The notes under the pieces: generated by a model
What the model was told of the DNA's origin: nothing
What the model saw: the letters and a program-made list of their open reading frames with translations, nothing else
Databases searched by the model: none
Made by a program: the position numbers and the translations under genes
Part shown: positions 49,341-58,625 of the stretch, piece after piece
Numbering within the stretch: position 1 is the stretch's first letter
Layout of the letters: each line of letters starts with the position of its first letter
Assembly (NCBI RefSeq): GCF_001399975.1
Contig: NZ_LKBD01000006.1
Span: 62,001 to 126,000 of the forward strand
Direction: 5' to 3'
From: Pseudoalteromonas sp. P1-9
Lineage (GTDB): Bacteria; Pseudomonadota; Gammaproteobacteria; Enterobacterales; Alteromonadaceae
DNA: 64,000 nucleotides

Positions 49341-52300
49341 TTAGTTTTCTCGCCAGTAAATTACGCGGTCATTTCCTCTAAAACGACCAAACTGCAGCAC
49401 TGCATTAGGGTTATCGTTGACATCGTTATAGTTACCATCGTTGTTCCAATCAAACTGTAACCACTTTTCTGGGCTTACGTAATCAACATTATAAGTACGC
49501 TGTATCGGCGGTTCGTCAGGACTTGGACGAGGTGGCGCAGTCAAAAATAACTCTCGACCCGATTTATAGATACCTGCGGCAAAACTATCACTCAAATTGC
49601 CTTCGAGTGGTTGGTTATCTTCAATCACTAAATTAGCAAAACTATATGCGCTACAAGAATCTGACGTATTAACTACAAAGTTAGTGCCATCCCAATACTC
49701 AACTTTCATTGGAATTTGTAGCGGTTCATATTCACTGCCATAGTTATTGCTGACTGTGAGCCGGCCATAACGCATTTCCATCGGCGCAATAGTTTCAACA
49801 CCACCAATCACATTAGTGTTAATAGCGCGACTATCGGCTGTACCAGCAAGTTGGTTAGCATTTTGATTTAAATTGTTAAGTACTTTGCCATCCGAGTCGG
49901 TTAAACGCACTAATGGAATCACTTGCGTCATTGGAATTGAAGGAGAATTATCACGCTCTAACGTTGCATTGTTTACATTTACTACATACAAACCTTGCTG
50001 CCAGTCGACACCATCATCGGCACTCAAACTATAGCGCGGCGCGAGTTGTGTTGCCGATTTATAATTTGCCGCATCATCATTTTCAATTAAGTTTTCAATG
50101 CTCGCTTTGACAAAGTTAAGCGTACTATTTGCATTGTAAGTGTAATTGTACAAGCGGTTACCTAATACATCTTGCGCTGCAATGGTGTAACTCAATTCAT
50201 CAAACGGCTGGCTGTAATAGGTAAAACTATTGCAAGCACTTGTCAGTGTTTGCTCTGTCATTTCAAATTGCGCAGGGATAAAGCGCCCTACGTTGGCTTT
50301 ACTGCCAGAGATAGCTCCGCCATCACTATGATTCAAGTAATTACTGCTCGAAAGGTTAGCAAGCAGCTCAATAATCCCCACTTCATTAAATTTTGCATCA
50401 GTGATCGTCGCAACACCCGATACAAAACCATTAGCCGGCACAGCATTAGGCGATAACACACCGTCAATACCCGCTTGCGGCGCCTGTAAGTTATGCGTTA
50501 ACGCGACTGTACCTGTGATATCAGCGCTTCGAAAATTACGAGTTATCGCCCCATTGGCATTGTGAGCCTCGACTTGAATATTGAAATCTTCCGACGCCAT
50601 TTTAAATACAGGATATTCCGCATCAAACGCGTTCGGATCGCTGGCTACAGTGATGTTAAACCTTTCGGGACGCACCACATAATTATTACTGGTGTCAGTT
50701 AAACTCGCTCCATTAGGTGCTGATGCAAATGCCGAAAAACTAATTCTACCGGCATCAAGATAATTTAACGCCAAATTCGCTTTGTAGTTATTAGTTGGAT
50801 CAAAATTAACGGTTACAGATGTGTTGTTTGTTACTGGCGTATTATTTACAGTAAACGCCATCGATGATGGGTTACTTGGTTGTACAAAATTATTGGTAAA
50901 GTTGACTGTTTGTGGGCCACTAAAAATGTTTTCACACGCGCCTGTATTATCGTTTTTTCTTACCGCCATTAATTCCGCGCTATATGGCACACCAGATATT
51001 TGATCGCTAATGGCACTGATTTTAAATCCCGTATCCACAAATTGGGTATAACAATTAGCAAGCGACACTTCGTTTGCAACGACAAAACATCTAAACCCTG
51101 AACTTGGATTCGTTACATTAGTGTTTAACGCGTAATTAATGGTACTTGCTTGGGTGTTATTTAAGCTAATATTTGCTCGACCATTTACCGTAAATGGGTT
51201 ACTTGGCGACCAACTTAACGCGCCACCACCTGAGGTGGAAAGCGATACAGTAGCTGGGTTTGGATAATAACTACTGCAAGTATCGTCAGCACATGCCTCA
51301 ATTGTCATGGTTTCAGCTTCGCACGTTAACCCCGTATTATCACTTAGCGTAAGGCGATAATGGTCAACACTTGGCGCATTGTCACACGTGCGTACCGTAT
51401 TCATATCACTCAAAATTTCAGACTGTTGTAACGCACGTGAGTAAATTCTTACTTCATCAAGCTTACCTTTAAAATAACGATCGCTACGAATGCCGCCACA
51501 CTGTGTTGAAGTATTCGTGCCTACATCAACGCCAATAAAAAACTTACATGGTGAATCAGCTAACCCATCGCTGTAACTACGCGAAGCATCGGCAATTCCA
51601 TTAATGTACATAGTTTGCGAACCAGATCTGTACACAACAGCAACATGAGTCCATTGATTCAGCGGTATAGTGCGCGAGCTAGTAAATGAACGCGTTTGTC
51701 GAGCGGCATTTTGCCACCACCAGAATAGTCGATTATTTGAATCTAAATGGAATTCAAAGTGCTCATCTTTAGACACTAAACTACGCAGGCCACCGCGATT
51801 TTCGGTGGGGTAAACCCAGGTACTTACTGTTAGTTCTTGATAATTAAAATCACCACTGTCATCAACTGATGCGTAGTTGGTTCCATCAAATTCTGCATAT
51901 TCACATGTGCTTTGGCTGCCTATGGTGTTTGCTGGGCCAGGTGAGCTTATTGAAAACGAAGGACTTCCCGAAGGGGTTAAATCATGAGGGTCATTTAAAT
52001 TAGCATCTACAAAATCACGATCAAGTTGCCACCACCCATTGGCATCGCAATATTGTTCGCGCGCAGCCCCATCCCAGCCTAAACCTTGGTTTTGATTTTG
52101 ATAGATGGTTTGAATTTGTGTATCACCAATCGCTTTATCAAAAATCAGAAGTTCATCAACTAAGCCACGAAAGCGCTGGCTAGCATCAAAGCCGCCACCT
52201 AAATTATCTTGTTCTTGCCCTAACATTAGGTAGTTAATGTTCAATGAGCCATTACTGTGATTTGATACACAGCCTTGTTGTTGCCCATTAACAAAGAAGC

Positions 52301-53405
52301 ACGACGTTGAACCATCACGACGCCAAACAAAATGTCGCCAAGCATTATCTGAAAAGTTTGGAATACTAATGCGAGAGGCGCGATCTTGTTTAATCCAAGG
52401 CTCAAATAATGTACTGCTTGGATGCCACCAAATTAATTCATTTGCGTTATTATTATTACGCGCACCAGAAACTAATACTTGGCTACCTGAAAAACTACTT
52501 TTAACCCAAGCCGAAATAGTAAACTCTCTGCCACTGAGTAAATCCTCATCAATATCAATTCGCCCATTGCTAATACGGTCATCAAAAAATGCGGCATTAC
52601 AAATTTTGCCTTCTGCGGGTTGAATATTGAAAGGCGTACCATGTTCACTGTTAATTGATTCTATAACTTGGCTGTTTACACCGCTTAACCATGAAAATTC
52701 ATCAAAACGAAATTCCGCGATAGGCGACGCATTTGGGTCAACGATTGTCGCGCCACAAATACCGGTAAAGTTATTTAATATACTTGGTGCAACGTAGTCT
52801 ACTTCAGCACTGTTGCCTACACTAACCGACGCGCCTGATGTAAGCGCGCCTTCAAATTCGGCTCCAAATGCAAGATCTATCTGGCTGTTTGAATAGATAA
52901 ATCCGCCAAACTCAATATAACTCGCTGTCGAAACACTGCCAGCCACGTAAATGATTAAATCATCGGGACGTGTAATTTGAATATCACTAAAAATTGATAA
53001 CGAGCCTCTTACAACTATTCGTGTCGGCCCAGTAACACGTAGATTTGGACGGTTAAGTGATAAAGAACCAGTAAATAAATAATCACCAGAAAGTTTACCG
53101 TTTCTTGGAATGCTTGTTTGAGGGTTAAATAAACTTGGTTCTTGAATGGTTTCAGCATTCGTGCCCGAAGCGACACACTTTGAACCGCACGCATCGGGGT
53201 TACTATCTATCAGATTGGTCGTAACAATTACACTATTTGCTTGGCCACTAATCTCTGCACCATTCCTAATAATTGCACTGCCGTTATTAAACGTTGCAAT
53301 TCCTGAAGGAAATACATCTTCACAGGCAGGCAAATTTGCCCAAACTAAATTAGGAATCAATAGCAACAGGTAGAAAAAGCTAATTAAGTGTTTTTGCTTC
53401 AACAT
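49341..53405 (-). CDS. mshQ: MSHA biogenesis protein MshQ with LamG domains
   Basis: 1,354 residues from the ATG at 53405, which begins a signal peptide (hydrophobic core about 8-22); a longer frame to 53441 would spoil it. Two LamG/concanavalin-like domains lie near residues 285-440 (I-S-A-W-V ... D-E-L-L-I-F) and 525-680 (V-S-T-W-V ... D-E-V-R-I-Y). A long beta-rich C-terminal part of DUF6701 type follows. MshQ closes MSHA operons and is probably a large surface or tip component; its exact role is not established. It overlaps mshP by 26 nt. Confidence 0.88.
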   Translation of the reverse strand: MLKQKHLISFFYLLLLIPNLVWANLPACEDVFPSGIATFNNGSAIIRNGAEISGQANSVIVTTNLIDSNPDACGSKCVASGTNAETIQEPSLFNPQTSIPRNGKLSGDYLFTGSLSLNRPNLRVTGPTRIVVRGSLSIFSDIQITRPDDLIIYVAGSVSTASYIEFGGFIYSNSQIDLAFGAEFEGALTSGASVSVGNSAEVDYVAPSILNNFTGICGATIVDPNASPIAEFRFDEFSWLSGVNSQVIESINSEHGTPFNIQPAEGKICNAAFFDDRISNGRIDIDEDLLSGREFTISAWVKSSFSGSQVLVSGARNNNNANELIWWHPSSTLFEPWIKQDRASRISIPNFSDNAWRHFVWRRDGSTSCFFVNGQQQGCVSNHSNGSLNINYLMLGQEQDNLGGGFDASQRFRGLVDELLIFDKAIGDTQIQTIYQNQNQGLGWDGAAREQYCDANGWWQLDRDFVDANLNDPHDLTPSGSPSFSISSPGPANTIGSQSTCEYAEFDGTNYASVDDSGDFNYQELTVSTWVYPTENRGGLRSLVSKDEHFEFHLDSNNRLFWWWQNAARQTRSFTSSRTIPLNQWTHVAVVYRSGSQTMYINGIADASRSYSDGLADSPCKFFIGVDVGTNTSTQCGGIRSDRYFKGKLDEVRIYSRALQQSEILSDMNTVRTCDNAPSVDHYRLTLSDNTGLTCEAETMTIEACADDTCSSYYPNPATVSLSTSGGGALSWSPSNPFTVNGRANISLNNTQASTINYALNTNVTNPSSGFRCFVVANEVSLANCYTQFVDTGFKISAISDQISGVPYSAELMAVRKNDNTGACENIFSGPQTVNFTNNFVQPSNPSSMAFTVNNTPVTNNTSVTVNFDPTNNYKANLALNYLDAGRISFSAFASAPNGASLTDTSNNYVVRPERFNITVASDPNAFDAEYPVFKMASEDFNIQVEAHNANGAITRNFRSADITGTVALTHNLQAPQAGIDGVLSPNAVPANGFVSGVATITDAKFNEVGIIELLANLSSSNYLNHSDGGAISGSKANVGRFIPAQFEMTEQTLTSACNSFTYYSQPFDELSYTIAAQDVLGNRLYNYTYNANSTLNFVKASIENLIENDDAANYKSATQLAPRYSLSADDGVDWQQGLYVVNVNNATLERDNSPSIPMTQVIPLVRLTDSDGKVLNNLNQNANQLAGTADSRAINTNVIGGVETIAPMEMRYGRLTVSNNYGSEYEPLQIPMKVEYWDGTNFVVNTSDSCSAYSFANLVIEDNQPLEGNLSDSFAAGIYKSGRELFLTAPPRPSPDEPPIQRTYNVDYVSPEKWLQFDWNNDGNYNDVNDNPNAVLQFGRFRGNDRVIYWREN

Positions 53406-53817
53406 TGATACTTCTCTGCGTTGTCCACTGGCCAGAATCACAACTTACAGTACTGGTGATCCGATACATAGTCACCGTAGAGGTTGGAGAATTTGAATCC
53501 GCCACATTATTTACCGAACTACATGACAACTCTACAAATTGGCAATTTTCCATATACTTAGTGGCATTGAAATGGTTTGGCGGCACATCAGCATTACATA
53601 CGCCGTTTGGCGCATTGAGTGGAAACAACTGTGTGAGTTTCCATTCGACACCACTTTGCGCTGACAAAAATGCTTTAGAGCCATAGTACTCTACCGCATT
53701 TGATTGCGCGCCCCCTTCAATAACACGAGTAAGCGCTAATCCGAGTGCCAACAATACAATAGCAACAAATAACGATGTAATTAATAAACTGCCTTGCTGT
53801 TTAAACCTTAACGTCAT
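53380..53817 (-). CDS. mshP: MSHA biogenesis protein MshP
   Basis: 145 residues. A prepilin-like start (Q-G-S-L-L-I-T) with a hydrophobic helix at about 10-30, lacking the Glu at +5 normal in type IV pilins. This is typical of MshP/PilX-type minor components. Four Cys in the C-terminal half. Gap to mshO 8 nt. Confidence 0.88.
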   Translation of the reverse strand: MTLRFKQQGSLLITSLFVAIVLLALGLALTRVIEGGAQSNAVEYYGSKAFLSAQSGVEWKLTQLFPLNAPNGVCNADVPPNHFNATKYMENCQFVELSCSSVNNVADSNSPTSTVTMYRITSTVSCDSGQWTTQRSINVEAKTLN

Positions 53818-53825
53818 ACATTTCT

Positions 53826-54650
53826 CTAGGGCACGTTTGGAATATGCACTTCATGGTTAAATATCAAGGATTCAGAGCTGTTAAATCCCATCGCCAGCCT
53901 TATATTAACAATAGCATTTCGCGTTAAGCTTGCGTCATTAAACTCAAAAACTAAGTGATCTGAAATGTATTTTGCTAATAACTGACCCTTCACTCCATCA
54001 AGCACATGTAAAAGCGAGGGTGTTGGCTGATTCACTTCAAAATCATAACCTTGATAATAATACAAACTATCACCTTCAACACAAAAGCTAATTGGGCTGT
54101 TATTCAATACAAACAATCGCTGCGTTGGAGAGGCAACTGCAAAGCCATTATCAAATGACCAACGCTGTGTTTTATTTGTCTCTTCTTCAACCGGGTCTGC
54201 CGATAACAAGCGAACGCGATTATTACTCAAATCATAAATATCGGCAGGGCTTTGTGGATACAATGTGACACGGTCATTTTCAAACGCTTTATCTTCATTA
54301 TTAAACGCCACAACAATTAAATCACCTGCACTTGAGGTATCAAGCGGTGGGTTATTGACATAAATACTGCTGGCTTTAAACGGGGTAAACTCTAAGCACT
54401 GAAACGCTTGACCTGAAACATTGCCAGCTTGAACTCGAATCGAATTAGGTGTTGCTTGGCGTAACTCTTTACTTAACCGCAGTAAGGCAAAACGCGCTTG
54501 TGCTACCACTTCATCACGCTCTGTACCCGTTGCATAAATTTGTGCACCAAACTTTATAAACTGCATCGTGCTAATGCTTACAATACCGATAATAACAATC
54601 ACAATTATCAGCTCGACCAAACTAAAACCTGTTCGTTTAGCGCGGTTCAT
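53826..54650 (-). CDS. mshO: MSHA minor pilin MshO
   Basis: 274 residues with the class III prepilin leader: R-T-G^F-S-L-V-E-L, cut after Gly by the prepilin peptidase, then a hydrophobic helix. PilW-like. It overlaps mshD by 1 nt. It is expected to be in the pilus-tip initiation complex. Confidence 0.92.
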   Translation of the reverse strand: MNRAKRTGFSLVELIIVIVIIGIVSISTMQFIKFGAQIYATGTERDEVVAQARFALLRLSKELRQATPNSIRVQAGNVSGQAFQCLEFTPFKASSIYVNNPPLDTSSAGDLIVVAFNNEDKAFENDRVTLYPQSPADIYDLSNNRVRLLSADPVEEETNKTQRWSFDNGFAVASPTQRLFVLNNSPISFCVEGDSLYYYQGYDFEVNQPTPSLLHVLDGVKGQLLAKYISDHLVFEFNDASLTRNAIVNIRLAMGFNSSESLIFNHEVHIPNVP

Positions 54651-55216
54651 TAGTAATTACCTTTGTAGGCAGAAAAACCATATACATCGCCTGTTGGCGC
54701 TGTCACAGTTACCGTGATTAGTTTTAAGGTATCAAAATCACCAGATGTATCTGCTATACCATTGGCATCATCATCATAAACAACATTAACTGACAGGCTA
54801 AAGCCAGGATAAAGATCTTCAACTGGTTGGCCTAAGCTATTTTGTAAATCTGCGGCTTGGTAATTGCCAATAAAGTCATCTACATCGTTAAGTTTGTTAC
54901 GAATACATTTTCCGTTAATATCTTTTTCTTCGGGGTCATCACAACCCAAATCACTTGGCAAAGTACATGAACTTGATGCTATACCACATTGCGTATAAGG
55001 AGGACTGCGTCGTGATTGCTCGTCAAATGAACGCCCCAAAATCTCGTTCATCATCGCCTGACCTAGTTCATTGGCTTTAACTTGAATCACAGGGTCGGCA
55101 CTTTGCTTTGCCTGTGGCGCTAGCAGGCCAGTTACTATGGTAAGCACAATCGCCATTAACACTATGCCAAAAATCACTTCAACTAAGGTAAAACCCTTAA
55201 GCCTATTCACATGCAT
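54650..55216 (-). CDS. mshD: MSHA minor pilin MshD
   Basis: 188 residues from the ATG at 55216 (AAGG upstream); an upstream frame to 55264 lies inside mshC. Leader L-K-G^F-T-L-V-E-V followed by a hydrophobic helix, and a Cys-rich segment (about 68-95). It overlaps mshC by 14 nt. Confidence 0.9.
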   Translation of the reverse strand: MHVNRLKGFTLVEVIFGIVLMAIVLTIVTGLLAPQAKQSADPVIQVKANELGQAMMNEILGRSFDEQSRRSPPYTQCGIASSSCTLPSDLGCDDPEEKDINGKCIRNKLNDVDDFIGNYQAADLQNSLGQPVEDLYPGFSLSVNVVYDDDANGIADTSGDFDTLKLITVTVTAPTGDVYGFSAYKGNY

Positions 55217-55670
55217 AAATGCCGCCTTGTGCAGAAATGCAAATATCCGCCTCACCAAAATCAATTTTGCAATTTGCGGCGCAATTTAAATTTGGTCTAC
55301 CAAAATCATCAAACTCTAGCTCACTAAAACTGGCACTATTTGAATCAAGCGTTTGAATACGCGTTGCTGTGCTATTAGCTGGAATATTAACAACAAGATA
55401 GGCAAAGTCGAGCGCTAAGTTAGCGCAATTATTTGTTATTGCAGGTGCTATTTGAGTGCTACTAAAACACACTTTGTGGGATAAGGTATTATTGGTATTT
55501 TGCATTGCGCGAAGTTGCATAGTGCGCAATATGGTAAGGCTTCTGTCGCGGAACTCAAAGCTATCAAAACTTTCGTTTGTAAAAAATTTAGGCACCACGG
55601 TTACCGCCAAGGTGCCTAAAATTACCAAGGTTATTATTAGCTCGACAAGACTAAAACCTTGTTGTTTCAT
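55203..55670 (-). CDS. mshC: MSHA minor pilin MshC
   Basis: 155 residues with leader Q-Q-G^F-S-L-V-E-L and an N-terminal helix. Several Cys in the C-terminal half, including C-A-A-N-C. It lies 18 nt after mshA. Confidence 0.92.
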   Translation of the reverse strand: MKQQGFSLVELIITLVILGTLAVTVVPKFFTNESFDSFEFRDRSLTILRTMQLRAMQNTNNTLSHKVCFSSTQIAPAITNNCANLALDFAYLVVNIPANSTATRIQTLDSNSASFSELEFDDFGRPNLNCAANCKIDFGEADICISAQGGIYACE

Positions 55671-55688
55671 TTAAAATCACAAAGTCGA

Positions 55689-56228
55689 TTAACAATCGTT
55701 TGTTTGAACCGTTGTAGTTGCGGCATTATAAACAAAGTTAGGTGTAGTACCAGTACGCGTAGCTGGTGCATACCAAACAAAACAACCAGCATCAGTCACA
55801 GCTGTTGGCTCTGTTGAACCATTAGCATAAAAAACACCTGCACCACTAACCACATTAAAATTAAAATCAGCAGAGTTTGCAGTTCCACCATTGTTTAAAT
55901 CAGCAACATTCACGTCCATTGCTACTACAATGCCCGACGCCGCACTACCTGTTAGGTCAACGTCTGGATAACCATATACCAAGCCAATCGATTCACCTGT
56001 GTCAGCCGTGATAGTACCTGTAGCTTGCTTCTGTAAGCCTGCAATCACAGATTTACCGTAAACGATTGAGCTTGCACTGTCTGCTGCACCTGCAACACCT
56101 TGAATAGTCGAAGCATTAGCATCGCCTTGTAAATCTAAAAATTTAGGTGCAGCTGTTACTGCTAAAATACCTAAAATTACAATAACGATAATTAACTCTA
56201 CTAGTGTAAAACCTGTTTGCTTTTTCAT
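55689..56228 (-). CDS. mshA: MSHA major pilin MshA
   Basis: 179 residues. Leader M-K-K-Q-T-G^F-T-L-V-E-L with Glu at +5, then a hydrophobic helix and a variable globular part ending in a Cys pair near the C-terminus (C-F-V-W and N-D-C). It is the structural subunit of the MSHA type IV pilus used for surface attachment. A GAGGTAA ribosome site precedes it. Confidence 0.94.
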   Translation of the reverse strand: MKKQTGFTLVELIIVIVILGILAVTAAPKFLDLQGDANASTIQGVAGAADSASSIVYGKSVIAGLQKQATGTITADTGESIGLVYGYPDVDLTGSAASGIVVAMDVNVADLNNGGTANSADFNFNVVSGAGVFYANGSTEPTAVTDAGCFVWYAPATRTGTTPNFVYNAATTTVQTNDC

Positions 56229-56254
56229 ATTACTTACCTCTTTAAAGCCTATAA

Positions 56255-56869
56255 TTAGTTACCAAAAACTCGCACTACGCCAGTTGCTGGAGAGTATTCA
56301 ATACCACGTAAATTAGTGTCTAACGCGTTACCAGGTAAGGCTGTTAAGTCTAACGCACTAACCAAGTAATATAAGCAAGTATCACTTGCACCATCAACCG
56401 AGCCATTATTAACAAAACGCACTAAATACGTATTTTCTTCAACTGTCGCAGCGGCCGCAGATGTTGTACTTGACGGCGCACTTTGCAGTACAGAATTAAA
56501 TACGGCTTGGCATTTTGCTGTATTTAACGCAGTTACTTCAGTTGAACCTGCAACTTCATTATTTGCAGCGTCCACACCTGATGTTGGGTAGCCAATATCT
56601 GGGTCAATACCAACACGCGTTGTATCATAATCAATAAAGTTGGTAGCAGTATTATTGTCAGGGCGACCTAACACTTCCCACTGACCACGTACTAGGCCAA
56701 CTGCAGCGGCTAAACCACCAGCAACGCCTTCAACCGTTGAGCGCTCCGCTTCTTCTTGAATATCAATAAAGCGCGGCAATGCCGTCACGGCCAATAAGCC
56801 TAAAATTATCACTACAATAATCATTTCGATTAATGTAAAACCTGTGTTCTTTGCTAGATTTTTCTTCAT
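56255..56869 (-). CDS. mshB: MSHA pilin-like protein MshB
   Basis: 204 residues from the ATG at 56869 (GAGG upstream); the frame runs on to 56899 without support. Leader N-T-G^F-T-L-I-E-M, hydrophobic helix, and a globular part close in design to MshA. It is 26 nt before mshA. Confidence 0.92.
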   Translation of the reverse strand: MKKNLAKNTGFTLIEMIIVVIILGLLAVTALPRFIDIQEEAERSTVEGVAGGLAAAVGLVRGQWEVLGRPDNNTATNFIDYDTTRVGIDPDIGYPTSGVDAANNEVAGSTEVTALNTAKCQAVFNSVLQSAPSSTTSAAAATVEENTYLVRFVNNGSVDGASDTCLYYLVSALDLTALPGNALDTNLRGIEYSPATGVVRVFGN

Positions 56870-56915
56870 TTGACGCCTCGACGACTTAATTGTAACCAAA
56901 GTTTACATTTATGCT

Positions 56916-57392
56916 CTAACTATTGCTCACTATGCCATTTAAGAACATGTACTTAAATAGTAAAACTGAATTTTTATAGTATTTACAGCCAATTATTTGA
57001 CCGTGATCTAATATTTCTACACTGTTAACATCCGATAGCGCAATTGACTGTAAGTTTTCGAACAAGCCATCACATTGCGCTTTGGATGAGGTAACTACGT
57101 GGGTTACAAATCCATTACGGTTTACACGTGCTTTTAACACCCCTTCGCTACTTAGCGATGACTGTGCGACCAACGACATTTCAACTTCACTTTGCTTATC
57201 TCGCATCCATTGATGCCTAATGTGATTGATGCTAGTTACAAACTCATCTTTGGATTTTTTTGCAACTACTTGTTCAACTTCATCATATAAGCCTAGCATT
57301 TTTCCTGCCAAGACCCAGTACAGCAGACAAAAAACAATCAGTATGATAATAAAGCGATATAATCCTGTGCTAGATTCTTGCCTATCTACCAC
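56916..57392 (-). CDS. mshF: MSHA biogenesis protein MshF
   Basis: 158 residues, one membrane helix (about 13-31), the rest periplasmic. Poorly conserved; identified mainly by place, between mshG (2-nt gap) and mshB, and by size. Confidence 0.82.
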   Translation of the reverse strand: MVDRQESSTGLYRFIIILIVFCLLYWVLAGKMLGLYDEVEQVVAKKSKDEFVTSINHIRHQWMRDKQSEVEMSLVAQSSLSSEGVLKARVNRNGFVTHVVTSSKAQCDGLFENLQSIALSDVNSVEILDHGQIIGCKYYKNSVLLFKYMFLNGIVSNS

Positions 57393-57394
57393 AT

Positions 57395-58621
57395 TTATCG
57401 TCCTTTAATTGCCGACATCATATCCCACATTGGCGTAAAGATACCCAAGGCTAATACAAGCACCATACCAGCCACAATCGAAATTAAAATTGGCTCAATT
57501 TTGGCGGTTAAACTCTTTAAATCAAAATCTACTTCACGCTCGTAAAACTCTGCCGCTTCTTGCAATAGTTCTTCGACTCGTCCGGTTTCTTCGCCTACGG
57601 CGACCATTTGTAATACCAATTGAGTAAACAGCTCGCTGTTTTTTGATGCGCGCAATAAGCTTTCACCTTTTTCAATACTGCGCCGCATATCAATTACTTT
57701 CTCTTCCATAAAGGCATTGTCAATCGCTTCTGCAACTAATGATAGCCCGGTCGTCATGGGTACGCCTGCGCGCAGAATCATAGCGAACGAACGACTATAG
57801 CGAGCCAATAATGAGCGTTCAATAATACCGCCCACAATGGGAATTCTAAGCTTTACCCTGTCCCATTTCAGCCTGCCAACAGGTGTTTTTAGATAACTTC
57901 TAACGCCGATAAAAACACCTAAAATACCAAGTAAAAGCACATGCCAATACGTTACAAAAAAGTTGGATGTGCCAATCAAAATTCGCGTCATTAATGGCAG
58001 CTCGGCATTAAATTTTGCAAACATCTCAGCAAAGGTTGGAATAACGAAAATATTGAGAATAAACATCGCAATTGCCAACGCAATAACCACAAACGTTGGA
58101 TAACGCATAGCTGCTTTAATACGTTTACGAGTTTCGTGCTCTTGTTCAAAATACGTCGCAAGTTGCAAAAACGCATCTTCTAACTTACCCGTGCTTTCAC
58201 CCACTACCACAATCGATACCATTAAACGGTTAAATATCTTTTTGTGACTGGCAAATGCCGCGGATAAATTTCGACCTTGCTCTAGTTGCTTTGCGACATC
58301 AAGCAAAGCATCGCGAAAAACGGGGTGTGTAGTGGTTTCAGCAAGCCCAACAATTGCCCGAATAATCGGAATACCCGCTTTCATTAACGAGTACATTTGG
58401 CGTGAAAAAACAATCAACTCATCAAGGGTCACTTTTGGCTGAAAAAACGCCATTATCGGCGAGTTTTCGCCTTCTTTTTCACCAGTGCTAGGTTTAATAG
58501 ACAGCGGTATTAACCCACGCCTCAATAGTACATCTGCAGCCGCATTGTCATCATGCGCCTCAAGCTCACCGTTAACCGGGTTGCCCTGTTTATCTTTTGC
58601 TTGATAGGCAAAAAACGGCAT
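57395..58621 (-). CDS. mshG: MSHA platform protein MshG
   Basis: 408 residues, GspF/PilC family. Two T2SSF domains (about 70-195 and 275-400), each with G-x-x-L-x-x-A-F or G-R-V-E-E-L type ends, and three membrane helices (near 170, 220, 380). The inner-membrane base on which MshE acts. It starts 4 nt after mshE. Confidence 0.95.
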   Translation of the reverse strand: MPFFAYQAKDKQGNPVNGELEAHDDNAAADVLLRRGLIPLSIKPSTGEKEGENSPIMAFFQPKVTLDELIVFSRQMYSLMKAGIPIIRAIVGLAETTTHPVFRDALLDVAKQLEQGRNLSAAFASHKKIFNRLMVSIVVVGESTGKLEDAFLQLATYFEQEHETRKRIKAAMRYPTFVVIALAIAMFILNIFVIPTFAEMFAKFNAELPLMTRILIGTSNFFVTYWHVLLLGILGVFIGVRSYLKTPVGRLKWDRVKLRIPIVGGIIERSLLARYSRSFAMILRAGVPMTTGLSLVAEAIDNAFMEEKVIDMRRSIEKGESLLRASKNSELFTQLVLQMVAVGEETGRVEELLQEAAEFYEREVDFDLKSLTAKIEPILISIVAGMVLVLALGIFTPMWDMMSAIKGR

Positions 58622-58625
58622 CGTC

